From Candidatus Accumulibacter sp. ACC003 (GTDB lineage Bacteria; Pseudomonadota; Gammaproteobacteria; Burkholderiales; Rhodocyclaceae): 62,779 nucleotides of DNA. The translations under genes were made by a program, and so were the position numbers. Below the pieces are notes generated by a model. That model saw nothing but the letters and a program-made list of their open reading frames with translations. It was not told the DNA's origin and did no database searches. Of this stretch, positions 16,312 through 26,100 are shown piece after piece (position 1 is the stretch's first letter; every line of letters starts with the position of its first letter). The DNA is taken from contig NZ_CAJQTX010000012.1 of assembly GCF_907163085.1 (NCBI RefSeq), forward strand, positions 1 through 62,779, written 5' to 3'.

Positions 16312-17130
16312 ATGATGGGCTTGTCCAGCGAAGAACAACGACCGACTCTTGCCGGCTCGGCGGAGAGTACCAAATGGAGCACGCAGCGCGTGCTGCAGGT
16401 GCATCAGTGGGCGCCGACGATGCTCTCGTGGCGCTGTACTCGTGACGAGCGATTTCGTTTCACGCCTGGACACTACGCGCGTCTCGGCGTCGAAAGCGAT
16501 GCCGGCGAGATCGTTTGGCGCCCTTTTTCGATGGTCTCGGCAGCCGCCGACGACGGCCTCGAATTCCTCGCCGTTTTGGTCCCTGGCGGCGCCTTTTCGA
16601 AGGTCCTGGCGAGCCTGAGCGTTGGCGACGCAATGCACTGCGAGCGGGCCAGTTTCGGCTTTCTCACCGTCGACCAGCTGGCCGCCGGTCGACAGCTGTG
16701 GATGCTGGCCAGCGGCAGCGGGCTCGGACCCTTCGTCTCCATTTTGCGCGATCCGTCGGTCTGGAGCCGTTTCGAACGGCTGTTCGTCGTCCATAGCGTG
16801 CGCCACGCTTCGGAACTCGCCTACCGTGCGGAAATCTGCGCGCTGGCCGACGACAACGCTGCCGTCGCCGGCAAGGCGCGCCTCGTCTATCTACCGGTGG
16901 TCACGCGTGAACCCGGCGCGACGGCGCTGCGCGCGCGAATCCCGCAACTCCTGGCAGACGGGCGACTTGAGGAGGCGCTGGAAACGCCGCTCACGGTCGA
17001 AGCGTCGCGCCTGATGGTCTGCGGCAACCCCGAGATGGCGCTCGAACTGCGGCGGATGCTTGGCGCGCGCGGTTTCGCTGCCGGTCGCCGCGGTATCGCC
17101 GGACAAATGGCTTTCGAGAAGTACTGGTAG
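16312..17130 (+). CDS. fpr: Ferredoxin--NADP+ reductase
   Basis: A 272-residue FAD enzyme that passes electrons between NADPH and ferredoxin or flavodoxin. The start is ATG 16312 (or 16315) after a GGAG-rich leader. The FAD-binding barrel comes first, with RPFSMVSA (the R-x-Y/F-S motif, about residue 65). The NADP domain has LASGSGLGPFVSILRD and VHSVRHASELAYR, then MVCGNPEM, and the chain ends in the family's aromatic terminus (MAFEKYW). Length and motifs fit the subclass I FprA type. It is a monocistronic-looking gene; its partner ferredoxin is not nearby. Confidence 0.88.
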   Translation: MMGLSSEEQRPTLAGSAESTKWSTQRVLQVHQWAPTMLSWRCTRDERFRFTPGHYARLGVESDAGEIVWRPFSMVSAAADDGLEFLAVLVPGGAFSKVLASLSVGDAMHCERASFGFLTVDQLAAGRQLWMLASGSGLGPFVSILRDPSVWSRFERLFVVHSVRHASELAYRAEICALADDNAAVAGKARLVYLPVVTREPGATALRARIPQLLADGRLEEALETPLTVEASRLMVCGNPEMALELRRMLGARGFAAGRRGIAGQMAFEKYW

Positions 17131-17261
17131 GCCAGCAGCGCCCCGCAAACGCCCGGCGGCTTCTCGCGCGGCGCGGATTTTCCCGAAGAGCTGCTGCCAG
17201 ACCGGCCAGGCGGGCTGCGTAACTCCGCAAGCATTTATCGCGACGGGCGACTGCATCCGAC

Positions 17262-17681
17262 ATGCCAGCTGCCGTTCCATCTGCCCTTCCATTCGACATG
17301 CCAGCTGCCGCCTCGGCGACGCTTTCGGCCGGCTGTCGCGGCTGCGGCGCTTGCTGCGCCGCTTTCCGCGTGTCGTTCTACTGGGCCGAGGCCGAGGTGC
17401 TCGGCTTACCGACGACGCTGATCGAGCAGATCGGCCCCTGGTACGCGTGCCTGGCCGGCACTGACGCGCCGTCGCCACGCTGCCTGGCCTTGCACGGTGA
17501 GCTGGGCAAGCGCGTGCTTTGCTCGGTCTACGAGCAACGCCCGTCGCCCTGCCGCGAAGTGCAGCCTGGCGACGGCCAGTGCACCAAGGCCCGCTGTCGG
17601 CATGCTCTGGCGGCGATCATCGCCAGCACGGGCGACGACGAATTCCGAGTTTCTGGAGGTCGGGTCCTGCCGAAAGTCTAG
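17262..17681 (+). CDS. YkgJ-type cysteine-cluster protein
   Basis: A 139-residue protein. Conserved cysteines appear as GCRGCGACC near residue 25, then PRCLAL, RVLCSVYEQRPSPCREV and GQCTKARCRHAL, the pattern of the zinc/iron-chelating YkgJ (UPF0153) family. The first ATG is at 17262, but an internal Met 12 codons later is equally possible. Metal binding is expected; the function is not known. It lies between fpr and the first pcm fragment. Confidence 0.75.
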   Translation: MPAAVPSALPFDMPAAASATLSAGCRGCGACCAAFRVSFYWAEAEVLGLPTTLIEQIGPWYACLAGTDAPSPRCLALHGELGKRVLCSVYEQRPSPCREVQPGDGQCTKARCRHALAAIIASTGDDEFRVSGGRVLPKV

Positions 17682-17714
17682 CGGTACGGCGCACGCGCGA
17701 CGCGCCGCCGACGA

Positions 17715-17973
17715 TCTCGCGCGACACGGTGACGGCTATCTGGGTTGGCCCGAGACGGCGCCCGTAGACGCGCTTATCATCAGCTGCGCACCCGATCACG
17801 GTCCGCCAGCGCTGCTCGATCAGCTCAAGGATGGCGGCCGGATGATCATTCCGCTCGGCGAAAGCGGCGACCAGACGCTCTCCCTGCTCAGGAAACGTGG
17901 CCACACGCTGCAGCAAGACGCCGCATTGCCGCTCCGCTTTGTCCCGATGACCGGTACGGGCGCCAATTGTTAA
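17715..17973 (+). pseudogene. C-terminal fragment of protein-L-isoaspartate O-methyltransferase (copy 1)
   Basis: Reads GDGYLGWPETAPVDALIIS, DHGPPALLDQLKDGGRM and PLRFVPMTGTGANC, the C-terminal third of Pcm. The SAM-binding N-terminal part is missing. The segment is repeated at 20139-20376 and is part of a ~0.42-kb direct repeat. Confidence 0.75.
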
Positions 17974-18161
17974 TTCGCCGCGCTGATCGTCGGTGCGCGT
18001 CATCCGTGCTGTGGGTACGTTTCGATGGCGGCCGCGCCAGCGCATCGCGCTTTTCGGTGGCCTTGAGCATCAGCAGCAGGACCGTGCCAGCGGCGATCAC
18101 CGCGGCCGCCAGGCAGAGGCCGGCCGAATAGCTGCCGAGACGCGTCGCCAGCCAGCCGGTG
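17742..18161. repeat. Direct repeat, copy 1 (pcm 3' end plus transporter 3' end)
   Basis: About 420 bp that align with 20139-20568 at roughly 90% identity with a few small indels. It contains the 3' end of a pcm fragment and, on the opposite strand, the last codons of a YbfB-like transporter. The pair brackets the tetR and mandelate-racemase genes. Confidence 0.85.
17996..18161 (-). pseudogene. C-terminal remnant of a YbfB/YjiJ-type MFS transporter
   Basis: Minus-strand reading gives GTVLLLMLKATEKRDALAR, matching GTVLLLLLKATEKRDAVAR at the end of the intact transporter (20403-21617). The rest of the gene is absent and the end is frameshifted. It is the part of the direct repeat duplicated with the pcm fragment. 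Confidence 0.7.
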
Positions 18162-18759
18162 TGGCCACCGCGCTATGTCCCTGTTCAGCTGTCCGCCGCT
18201 GCAACAGCGCGGCGGCGGCCTCGGCGGCAACCCTGACGTAGCTGGTATCGCGGTGGATCAAAACGAGAACGTGGCAACCCTCGATAAGCAGCACCACCTC
18301 GCGGGCCAACTGCCTGGCGTCGGCGATGCCGTGCTCGGCCAGTGTATCGGCGAGCCAGGCTTCAACCGCAGCCTTGTGCCGACGCGCCGCAAGGCGCGCG
18401 GGATGGCCTGGCGAATCGGCGAACTCGATTGCCGCTCGGGTGAAGCCCGAGCCGCGCCAGTGGCTCTGCGCCGCCCAGCGCTCGAAGGCGGCGAACAGAT
18501 TGGTCAGCATCTCGGCCGGGCCGCTGCTGCCGGGCTGCGCCCATTCCTGGATGCGCGCAAGCATCAGCGAGTGCTGGTCGGCGAGGACGGCATCGATCAG
18601 GGCGGCCTTGCTGTCGAAATGCTGGTAGAGCGTGCGCTTGGTAATACCCACCGCCGTGGCGATCGCATCGATACTTGTGCGCATGAAACCGGTCTTGTAG
18701 AAAAGCAGATAGGCGGCGGTGACGATCCTCTGCCTGGTGTTGCTCGCTCCCCTATCCAT
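18097..18759 (-). CDS. TetR/AcrR-family regulator
   Basis: A 220-residue repressor. The start chosen is MDRGASNTRQRIV (18759). The N-terminal helix-turn-helix follows the family pattern (TAAYLLFYKTGFMRTSIDAIA, then VGITKRTLYQHFDSKAALID). The helical ligand domain runs to about residue 195. The last ~25 residues (from about VATPAGWRR) are encoded by the antisense strand of the direct repeat and are not native TetR sequence, so the C-terminus was rebuilt by the duplication. It is divergent from the mandelate-racemase gene 125 bp away and is its likely regulator. Confidence 0.82.
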   Translation of the reverse strand: MDRGASNTRQRIVTAAYLLFYKTGFMRTSIDAIATAVGITKRTLYQHFDSKAALIDAVLADQHSLMLARIQEWAQPGSSGPAEMLTNLFAAFERWAAQSHWRGSGFTRAAIEFADSPGHPARLAARRHKAAVEAWLADTLAEHGIADARQLAREVVLLIEGCHVLVLIHRDTSYVRVAAEAAAALLQRRTAEQGHSAVATPAGWRRVSAAIRPASAWRPR

Positions 18760-18884
18760 CGCCGCGTGTCTCCCGGAAGGTATACCGAGGAGTGAGTGTA
18801 CTTCCAAAGCCACGCGGCTAGGATGAGATGCAGCGTCGGCGACCTTAGCGCCAGCGCCGGACGACAACGCTTAAGGAGCCAGAC

Positions 18885-19976
18885 ATGATGAGTCACCTCC
18901 CACTGAAAATCCGCGGCCTGAGAGTCCGTGCCGTCACCGTGCCGATGAGCGAGCCGCACCGCACAGCCAGCGGCACCATCACCGAGTCGCCGCTGGTGCT
19001 GACCGACGTGATTACCGACCAGGGCGTCGTCGGGCACAGCTACGTTTTCTGCTACTCGGCTATGGCGCTCAAGCCGACTGCGCTTCTCATCGCTGGGCTC
19101 GAAGCGCTGATCGCCGGCCGTGACCTTGCGCCGCTGGCGATCCAGCAACTGCTCGGCAAGCGCTTCCGCCTGCTCGGCCCGCAGGGGCTCACCGGCATCG
19201 CCATGGCGGCGATCGACATGGCCGTTTGGGACGCGCTCGCTCGCGCCTGCGGCCTGCCGCTGGTCCGCCTGCTCGGCGGCGAGCCGAAACCGATTCCCGC
19301 CTACGGCGCCACCGGCTACGACGGCGCCGCGGGTTCGGCGCGGGTCGCCGGCGCCTGGGCAGAACGCGGCATCAAGGGCGTCAAGGCCAAGATCGGCTAC
19401 CCAGATGTCGGCGAAGATATCGCCGTCGTCCGCGCGATGCGGCAAGCAGTTGGCGACGGCGTCGCGCTGATGGTCGATTACAACCAGTCGCTGTCGCCGG
19501 TCGATGCGATCGAGCGCGGTCGCCGCCTCGACGATGAAGGCCTGGCCTGGATCGAAGAACCCACCCTGGCGCACGACTACGCCGGCCACGCCCGTGTCGC
19601 CGCCGCCCTGCAGACACCGATTCAATGCGGCGAAAACTGGTGGGGCGCACAGGACATGCGCACGGCGATCGACGCCCAGGCCTCCGACTACATGATGCCC
19701 GATGTCATGAAGATCGGCGGTGTCAGCGGCTGGTTGCAGGCCGCCGCTCTCGGCGCAATGCACGGCATCCGGCTCTCCAACCACCTTTTTATCGAGGTCA
19801 GCACGCATCTGTTGTGCGCAACGCCGACTGCGCACTGGCTCGAATACGCCGAATGGTTCAACCCGATCATCGAGCAGCCGCTGCGCATCGTTGACGGCTG
19901 CGCGGTACTCGACGAAAGGCCGGGATCGGGAGTCGAGTGGAACGAGGAGGCGGTGAGCCGCTATCTGGTCAATTGA
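18885..19976 (+). CDS. mdlA: Mandelate racemase (enolase superfamily)
   Basis: A 363-residue enzyme, the family's usual length, with AAGGAG before an ATG-ATG start. It resembles Pseudomonas mandelate racemase along its whole length. The catalytic K-x-K is in GVKAKIGYP, the metal ligands are in MVDYNQSL, WIEEPTLAHDY and CGENWW, the His/Asp dyad is in PDVMKIGGVSGW and LSNHLFIEVSTHLL, and the final Glu is in AHWLEYAEW. All residues needed for 1,1-proton transfer on mandelate-type alpha-hydroxy acids are present. No other mandelate-pathway genes are in the window, so the real substrate may differ. It is bracketed by ~0.42-kb direct repeats. Confidence 0.87.
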   Translation: MMSHLPLKIRGLRVRAVTVPMSEPHRTASGTITESPLVLTDVITDQGVVGHSYVFCYSAMALKPTALLIAGLEALIAGRDLAPLAIQQLLGKRFRLLGPQGLTGIAMAAIDMAVWDALARACGLPLVRLLGGEPKPIPAYGATGYDGAAGSARVAGAWAERGIKGVKAKIGYPDVGEDIAVVRAMRQAVGDGVALMVDYNQSLSPVDAIERGRRLDDEGLAWIEEPTLAHDYAGHARVAAALQTPIQCGENWWGAQDMRTAIDAQASDYMMPDVMKIGGVSGWLQAAALGAMHGIRLSNHLFIEVSTHLLCATPTAHWLEYAEWFNPIIEQPLRIVDGCAVLDERPGSGVEWNEEAVSRYLVN

Positions 19977-20019
19977 TCGGAGCGCTCAATTCGGACGTCT
20001 CGCAAGCATCAGGCGGCCA

Positions 20020-20039
20020 GACCGAAGAAATGCGGGTCT
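20020..20039. repeat. Short exact repeat shared with 22677-22696
   Basis: A 20-base word beginning GACCGAAGAAATGC and ending GGGTCT, found here after the mandelate-racemase gene and again at the end of the AsmA-like gene. Its ends (GACC/GGTC) can pair as a weak hairpin. Confidence 0.5.
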
Positions 20040-20129
20040 TGAGGCGGTGTGCCATCGCCTGGACGGCGGAAGCGTCGTCGGCCAGCGTTGCGGGTTCGCT
20101 GAAACGGTCCCGCCAATGCGGATGATGTT

Positions 20130-20376
20130 CGTCGCGCTGGCCCTGGGTGGGCCCGAGGCTGCGCCCTTCGACGCGATTATTGTCACCTGCGCCCGCGATC
20201 ACGGTCCGCCAGCGCTGCTCGACCAGCTCAAGGATGGCGGGCGGATGAGCATTCCGGTCGGCGAAAGCGGCGATCAGACGCTCTCCCTGCTCAGCAAACG
20301 TGGCCACACCTTGCAGCAAGACGCCGTAGTGCCGCTCCGCTTTGTCCCGATCACCGGCACGGGCGCCAATGGTTAA
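20130..20376 (+). pseudogene. C-terminal fragment of protein-L-isoaspartate O-methyltransferase (copy 2)
   Basis: Reads APFDAIIVTCARDHGPPALL, DGGRMSIPVGESGDQTLSLL and PLRFVPITGTGANG. It is closely similar to copy 1 at 17715 and likewise lacks the N-terminal methyltransferase core. It ends convergently against the intact MFS gene. Confidence 0.75.
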
Positions 20377-20568
20377 TTCGCCGCGCTGATCGTCGGTGCG
20401 CGTCATCCGTGCTGTGGCGAGGTTTCGATGGCCGCCAGACGCGCCACGGCATCGCGCTTTTCGGTGGCCTTGAGCAGCAGCAGCAGTACCGTGCCAACGG
20501 CCATCACCGCCGCCGCCAGGTAGAGGCCGCCGACATAGCTGCCGAGACGCATCGCCAGCCAGCCGGTG
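20139..20568. repeat. Direct repeat, copy 2
   Basis: Counterpart of 17742-18161. In this copy the transporter end is in frame with the complete gene, so this is probably the original and copy 1 the duplicate. Confidence 0.85.
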
Positions 20569-21617
20569 ATCAGCGGGGCGATGATCTGCGCCGTGCCGTA
20601 GGCGACCGTCATCTTGCCCATCATCTTGGCCGGTCGCGTCGGATAGTAACGACCGGCCATGGTCAACACCAGGCTCACCGTGCCGATGAAGCTGCCGCCG
20701 AAGAGCAGCGCGCCGGCCAAGGCCGCCGCCAGGCTGTCACCGGTGACCGGCAGCAGGATGCCGACGACCTGCAGCAAGGCCGTCAGGATCAAGGCATTGA
20801 CCTCACCCGTGCGGCGGGCGATCAGGTCCCAGACGATGCACGCCGGCGCCGCCGCCACACCAATCGCCAGGAAGACCAGCGTGCCGCTGCCGGAAAGGCC
20901 GGGGAGATGGTCGATGATGGCGACGATAAACGTGGCGCTGACGACGTAACCGACGCCGGCGCAGAAATACGCCGCCATCAGCAGGCGCATGAAACTCGCG
21001 CTCGGTGGCGTGTCCACCATCGCCTGCCCGCTCTTGGTCAGCATGCTGCGATCGGGTGCCGGCAGCCAGCGCAGCGCGGGGATGAGCAGCAGCGCCCCGA
21101 ACAACGTGAACACCAACCACTGCTCGCGCCAGTCCAGCCAATGGCTCATCACTTGCACGGCGGCCGCACAGCTGGCAATTCCCAGACCGATCCCCGAAAA
21201 ATGGATCCCGAGTTCGCTGCGGTGATGATGGCGAATCAACCAATTGAGGATCAGCCCGGTGCCGAGCAGCATGCCGGCTGCACTGGCCAGGCCGGCAACG
21301 AAACGCGACAGCGCCCACACGGTCAGGTCGGTGGTCAAGCCCATCACCGCGGTACTGACAACCGCCACCACCAGGCCGATCCGGTACAGGCGGTCCTTGA
21401 GCACCAGATCGCTGATCAGCGAGGCGACGACGGCGCCGCTCAGGTAGCCGGCGTAGTTGATCGCTGCCAGCCAGGCGGCTGCGGCAACGCCGAGTCCCGC
21501 CTGTTGCTGCATCAGCGGCAGCAACGGCGTATAGGCAAAGCGGGCGACGCCGAGGACCAGCATCAGGCTGCAGATGCCGGCGCCGAGGACTCGGATACGT
21601 TCTTGCTGCTCGTTCAT
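20403..21617 (-). CDS. YbfB/YjiJ-family MFS transporter
   Basis: A 404-residue inner-membrane transporter starting MNEQQERIRVLGAG, with about 12 hydrophobic helices. The family's N-terminal signature is clear (MLVLGVARFAYTPLLPLM, then INYAGYLSGAV). Substrates are not known for most members. It is divergent from a LysR gene with a 100-bp shared promoter region, a classical regulator/transporter pair. Its last ~50 codons are duplicated upstream at 17996-18161. A much longer open frame continues upstream antisense to the LysR gene but is not coding. Confidence 0.85.
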   Translation of the reverse strand: MNEQQERIRVLGAGICSLMLVLGVARFAYTPLLPLMQQQAGLGVAAAAWLAAINYAGYLSGAVVASLISDLVLKDRLYRIGLVVAVVSTAVMGLTTDLTVWALSRFVAGLASAAGMLLGTGLILNWLIRHHHRSELGIHFSGIGLGIASCAAAVQVMSHWLDWREQWLVFTLFGALLLIPALRWLPAPDRSMLTKSGQAMVDTPPSASFMRLLMAAYFCAGVGYVVSATFIVAIIDHLPGLSGSGTLVFLAIGVAAAPACIVWDLIARRTGEVNALILTALLQVVGILLPVTGDSLAAALAGALLFGGSFIGTVSLVLTMAGRYYPTRPAKMMGKMTVAYGTAQIIAPLITGWLAMRLGSYVGGLYLAAAVMAVGTVLLLLLKATEKRDAVARLAAIETSPQHG

Positions 21618-21716
21618 GGCCAAGCTTCCCTGTGGTCTGGTGCCGACAAGATAACCGCTATAATTAGTCTCTACAAACGAATAGTTTAGATTTAACTCTT
21701 CTCTTTTGGAGATACA
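21618..21716. promoter_or_regulatory. Divergent MFS/LysR promoter region
   Basis: A 100-bp AT-rich gap between divergent start codons, the most AT-rich spot nearby. It contains TATAAT at 21659-21664 on the plus strand. LysR regulators usually bind such shared regions to control themselves and the divergent gene. I did not find an unambiguous T-N11-A box. Confidence 0.4.
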
Positions 21717-21719
21717 TTG

Positions 21720-22559
21720 ATGGAGCTGATCGCCCTGCGTACCTTCGCAGCGGTGGTTGATGAGGGAGGCATTCTGGCCGCTTCGCGCAAGCTGAATACC
21801 GTCCAGTCCAACGTCACCAGCCGCATCCGCCGGCTCGAGGAAGAACTCGGCACCGACCTCTTTTTTCGCAGTGGCCGTGGCCTCGCGCTGGCGCCTTCCG
21901 GGCGGATTCTCCTCGACTACGCGCGTCGCATGCTGCGCCTTGAACGCGAGAGCAGCGCCGCCGTACGACTGGTCGGCGACAGCGTCGGCGAACTGCACAT
22001 CGGCGCCATGGAAACCTTCACCGCGCTGCATCTGCCGCTGGCGCTGAAAGCGGTCCGCGCGCGACATCCGGGCCTGGAATTGCGCGTCGAAACGAACAGC
22101 AGCACGGCACTGGTCGACAAGGTATTGGCGCACAAGCTTGATTGTGCCGTCGTCGCCGGGCCAGTCGAACACCCCGACCTGCAGTTCGACGAACTGCTGG
22201 TCGAGGAACTGGTGCTCGTTTGCGCCGCCGGCGCCAACCCCGTCTTGCAATCCTTGATCCTTTTCCGGGAAGGCTGCGCGTATCGCACGCGCGCCCTCGC
22301 CTGGCAACGCGCCAGCGGCCACGCGGTGTCCGACGCCATGGAATTTGGCACGCTCGACGGCATCCTGGGCTGTGTCGCCGTTGGTCTGGGGTGGACGCTG
22401 ATGCCGCGGCGAGTGATCGAACAGTCGCCGCACGCCGCCGACCTCGCCGTCCAGGCGCTGCCGGACGAGATCAGCCGGGTGCCCACGGGCCTGATCTACC
22501 GGCGCGACGCGCCGCCGCTGCCGGCGCTGCGAACGCTCGCCGAGGCCGTCGCCTGCTAG
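21720..22559 (+). CDS. LysR-family transcriptional regulator
   Basis: A 279-residue regulator. The ATG at 21720 is preceded by TGGAGATACATTG, with GGAG well spaced; a TTG sits one codon earlier. The N-terminal winged helix is typical (MELIALRTFAAVVDEGGILA, then SRIRRLEEELGTDLFFR). The effector domain from residue ~88 has the usual two-lobed beginning (GELHIGAMETFTALHLP). The spacing to the divergent MFS gene suggests that transporter is its main target. Confidence 0.88.
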   Translation: MELIALRTFAAVVDEGGILAASRKLNTVQSNVTSRIRRLEEELGTDLFFRSGRGLALAPSGRILLDYARRMLRLERESSAAVRLVGDSVGELHIGAMETFTALHLPLALKAVRARHPGLELRVETNSSTALVDKVLAHKLDCAVVAGPVEHPDLQFDELLVEELVLVCAAGANPVLQSLILFREGCAYRTRALAWQRASGHAVSDAMEFGTLDGILGCVAVGLGWTLMPRRVIEQSPHAADLAVQALPDEISRVPTGLIYRRDAPPLPALRTLAEAVAC

Positions 22560-22676
22560 ACGGCAGGCGCGGTGCGCGCACCGGCGCACAGCTGGCGAGG
22601 CGGCGGGCAGAGCGCGTCCTGGAGATGTCGCACGATGGCCAAAAGCTGCCCCGGTTTGCCGTTGCACGGCCCCCTC

Positions 22677-22696
22677 GACCGAAGAAATGCGGGTCT
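22677..22696. repeat. Second copy of the 20-base repeat
   Basis: Identical to 20020-20039; it overlaps the stop codon of the AsmA-like C-terminal frame. It may mark a small mobile or regulatory sequence shared between the two loci. Confidence 0.5.
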
Positions 22697-23084
22697 ATGG
22701 CCGATCTGCCGAGAAAGCCTCGGAATAAGCGTCATACCACTTGCGCGGATTGAGTATTTTCCAGCTGCGCTCCTCGTCCTTGAGCTCGATGCCGACGCCG
22801 AATATCCCGTAGCTGGCGTACAAGCCACCCAGCATCTTCTCTTTGCTCAGCCGCAGATTGGCCAGCACCAGCAGCTTCTCGCGGTCAAGCCGCGTGTTAC
22901 TGAGCACGATGGCCTTGTCGCGGAGGCGCACCTCACTGCGACCGCGGACGTCGCGGATCGTCAACAATTTGTTCAGCCACTGCTGCTCTTTGCTCTGCTC
23001 GACGAAGAGATGCACGAGCAGGCCGCTGTCACGCAGGCGCAGGCGGATCTCCGCATCCAGGTCGAGTGGCTGCTTCCAGATCAT
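22695..23084 (-). pseudogene. C-terminal segment of the AsmA-like protein, separated by frameshift
   Basis: From its first ATG this frame encodes 129 residues (MIWKQPLDLDAEIRLRLRD), but coding sequence in the same frame begins upstream at about 23131 (DSWWGQIDIDRGRM). It is the natural continuation of the large gene that ends prematurely at 23134. The last residues (LYASYGIFGVGIELKDE and onward) resemble the end of AsmA-like domains. No ribosome site precedes it, so it is probably not a separate gene. Confidence 0.65.
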
Positions 23085-23133
23085 GCGCCCGCGATCGATG
23101 TCGATCTGTCCCCACCACGAATCGGCGCGCGCG

Positions 23134-26100
23134 CTACCGTCTTGCCAGCGAGGCGTTGTCGATCCGCAGCTGCGTTCCCGAGGCGTCGAAGCTCATCTTC
23201 TCCAGATTGCCATCGCTGAGACGCGTACTGATACGTAGGTCGCCCTTGATGGTCTGCTCCTTGACGTGCACCTCGACGCCGCGGGCCTGCATTTCGAGCT
23301 TGGCACTGCCGCGAACGCCGCTCAGCTTGAAGTTTCCGGTCAGCGTGGCTTTTCCGGAACCGATAGCGACGCCGGCCTTTTTCGGCAGGTAAGCGTTGTA
23401 GATGGAAATGTCGGGTATTTCGGCTGCTCCCAGGGTGATCAGCGTTTCCAGGTCACGCAGCCCCTGCGCGGAATCGAAGCGTTTGCCGACCGAGGTGATC
23501 TGAAAATCACGACCGCTGACATAAGGCTTCTTGTCGCTCAGCCTGCGCAGCCCGAAGGTTTTCAGGAATCCCTCCACTTTTCCCTCGGGTGCTGCCGCAT
23601 CGCCCTGGATTGCGGCCTTCAGAACGCCCTTGCCGCTGGCCTCGAAATCGAGAAAGCGGCTGACCAGATGCTCCGACTCGGCGGTCAGATGGCTGCCGGG
23701 TGCGAGCTGTCCTTGAGCCAGCCGCAGCTCGGCGTTCATTTGCGCATCGCCAGAAAATGCCAGCCCCTGATCAGCGGGAAGAAAGCTGTTGAGGAACGCG
23801 ATATTCGCCACCGACCCCTCGAGCTTGACGACGCCGCTGACCGGCGACAAGCGACCTGAGTCGGCCGACTTGCGCGCCAGCGGGGGCGATTTCAGGCGCG
23901 CCTCGGTGAGCGTGATGCGGGTCTGCAGTGGCCCGGCCTCGTCGTTTGCTGTCGCCTTTGCAGTCGCCGCCTGCATCTGCAGGCGGCTTCCCGAGAGGTC
24001 AAGGAAACCGCTCGCCGGATCCGCCTGTTTGATCACCAGATCGACGCCGAGCTGTCCGACCACCGCCTCGGTGAACAGCGTGCCGGCAATCTTCTCGCCG
24101 GCCAGATTGACCGTTCCCGACAGTTTCCGGCCGGCGTAGTTGAGACGCCCACTCGAACGCGCGCTGCCCGAGCTCAGACTGAAAGGCGGTTTGCCCGGGA
24201 AGTAACTGTTCAGCAGCGCGACATCGGGCAGCAGCGCGTCGTTCCAGGTCAACACCGCGCTCGGCTCGATGCGCTTGGCAGCAAGATCCAGCGGCGGGCT
24301 GGTCGCGGTCAGCTGCAAACTCTTGCCGCGCAGAAAAACCGCGCCGCCTTTCTGCTGGCGCACCTGCATATCGCGCAAGGCCAACTCGACGCGCAACTCC
24401 TCAGTCCTGGTGTTGGCGGCCGGCGGTCGAATCGCCGCCGATACGCCGCCCGAGCCGCTGGCCTCGAAGCCGGAAAAGCGGCCCAGCAGCCGCTTCGATT
24501 CGACCGTCAGGCTGCTGGGGGCTGCCAGGCGCCCGTCGTGCAGGCGCAGGTCCGCGCGCAGGCGGCCGCCACCGCCGAACTCGATGCCCTGCCGCGCTGG
24601 CAGGAAAGCATTCAGGAAATCGATGTTGGCCACCGTTCCCTCGAGCTTGACTTCGCCGCTGAGCGGCGGCCGTCCGGAATGATTCCTGAGCTCATCGAGC
24701 GACAAGGCCGATGTCAGTTGCGCCTGCACGATCTTGAGCTCGGTCTGCAAGGCGGCCGCGCCCGCGTCGCCTTTGGCGCCTTGCCGAGACGCCTGCATGC
24801 TGATGCGGCTGCCGGACAGATCCAGGCGCCGGTTCGCGAGATCGGCTTCCTTGAGGATCAAGTCAACCGCCAGCGTTCCGCTCACCGATTTATCAAAAAT
24901 GACGCCGGAGATCTTGTCACCTGCCAGCGCCAGGCTGCCGGAAGCGGCGCGCGCGGCGTAGGCGAAGCGGGCGTTCAAGCGCGCTTCTCCGGCGACCAGC
25001 CGGAAAGGCAGTCGGTCGGGTAGATAGGCGTTCAACAGCGCAATATTGGGCATTACGGCTTCCTGCCACTGCATCGAGACGGCCGGTTCGTCGGGCTTTT
25101 CGCTCAAGTTCAGCCGCGCGGCGATCACCTCGAGCCGAAAGCCCTGGGCCTGCAGGAAAAGCTCGTCTTGCGGCAGCCGGCGCATCCTTACATCGCGCAG
25201 TTCGACCTGTAGCCGTGTTTGCCTCTGGCCCTGCTCGAGCCCGACATCGCCATGCACCCGGCCCGCTCCCTGGACGAGGTGACGCTCGCCGGTGCCGGCC
25301 GCCAGGCGCTCGTCGAGAACGAGCGTCAAAGCCGGCGATTCGAAGGAGAGCTCACTGCCATCCAGCAAGCTGCCGTTTTCGATTTGCAGCTTTCCCTGCA
25401 GGCGGCCGCGGCCATCGAGTTGCAGCCAGTCGTTGTCGCTGAGATAAGCGTTGACGAAGCTGAACGACGCCAGATCGCCACTCACGTCGATACGGCCCGA
25501 AACAAACCGGGCCGCTGCGGCGCCGGGGTTTTCGCCGGGGACAAAGGCATCGATACGGATCTCGGCAGCGCTCTGCAGATCAGCGGCAAGCAGGTCGGAA
25601 CCGTGTTGGAGTTGACCAGAGCGCACTTGCACGCTGCCACGCGCCAGGGCCAGGGGCCCGTCGAGACGGTGATTGAAATCCTCCAGCCGCAGCTGCGCCT
25701 GCCCGCTGAAGCGGTAGCCATTGACGTCGAGCGCCTGGATTCGCCCGATGTCTGCATCGCTGACCGCGATGCTCCAGCCCGACCAATCGCTGGACTCTTC
25801 GCTTGCCGGCGGTGTCGGGGTCGGCGGCGGCGCGTCCGCAAGTGCGGCAGCAGTTGGCCGCTCGGCAGCACCGCTAGCGGCGCCAGCTGCCGGCGCAGAG
25901 GCAAGCGACAGCCGATCGCGTAACCCTGCCGTCAGGCTGTCCACCTCGACGCCTTGCAGCAGGAAGGTTTTGAAGAACAGACTACCCAGCGCCAGCCGGG
26001 CGTCAGCCTCGCCGATCGACAGCCACCACTTCTGCTGCGCAGTCTGAACGCTGGCCTTCAAGCCTGCGACATGTAGATGGCCCGGCACGATGGTCCAGGC

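Noticed and set aside
18097-18170. Native C-terminus of the 18097-18759 TetR protein
   Set aside because: The final ~25 codons lie in the duplicated pcm/transporter segment and read it antisense, so they are a by-product of the duplication.
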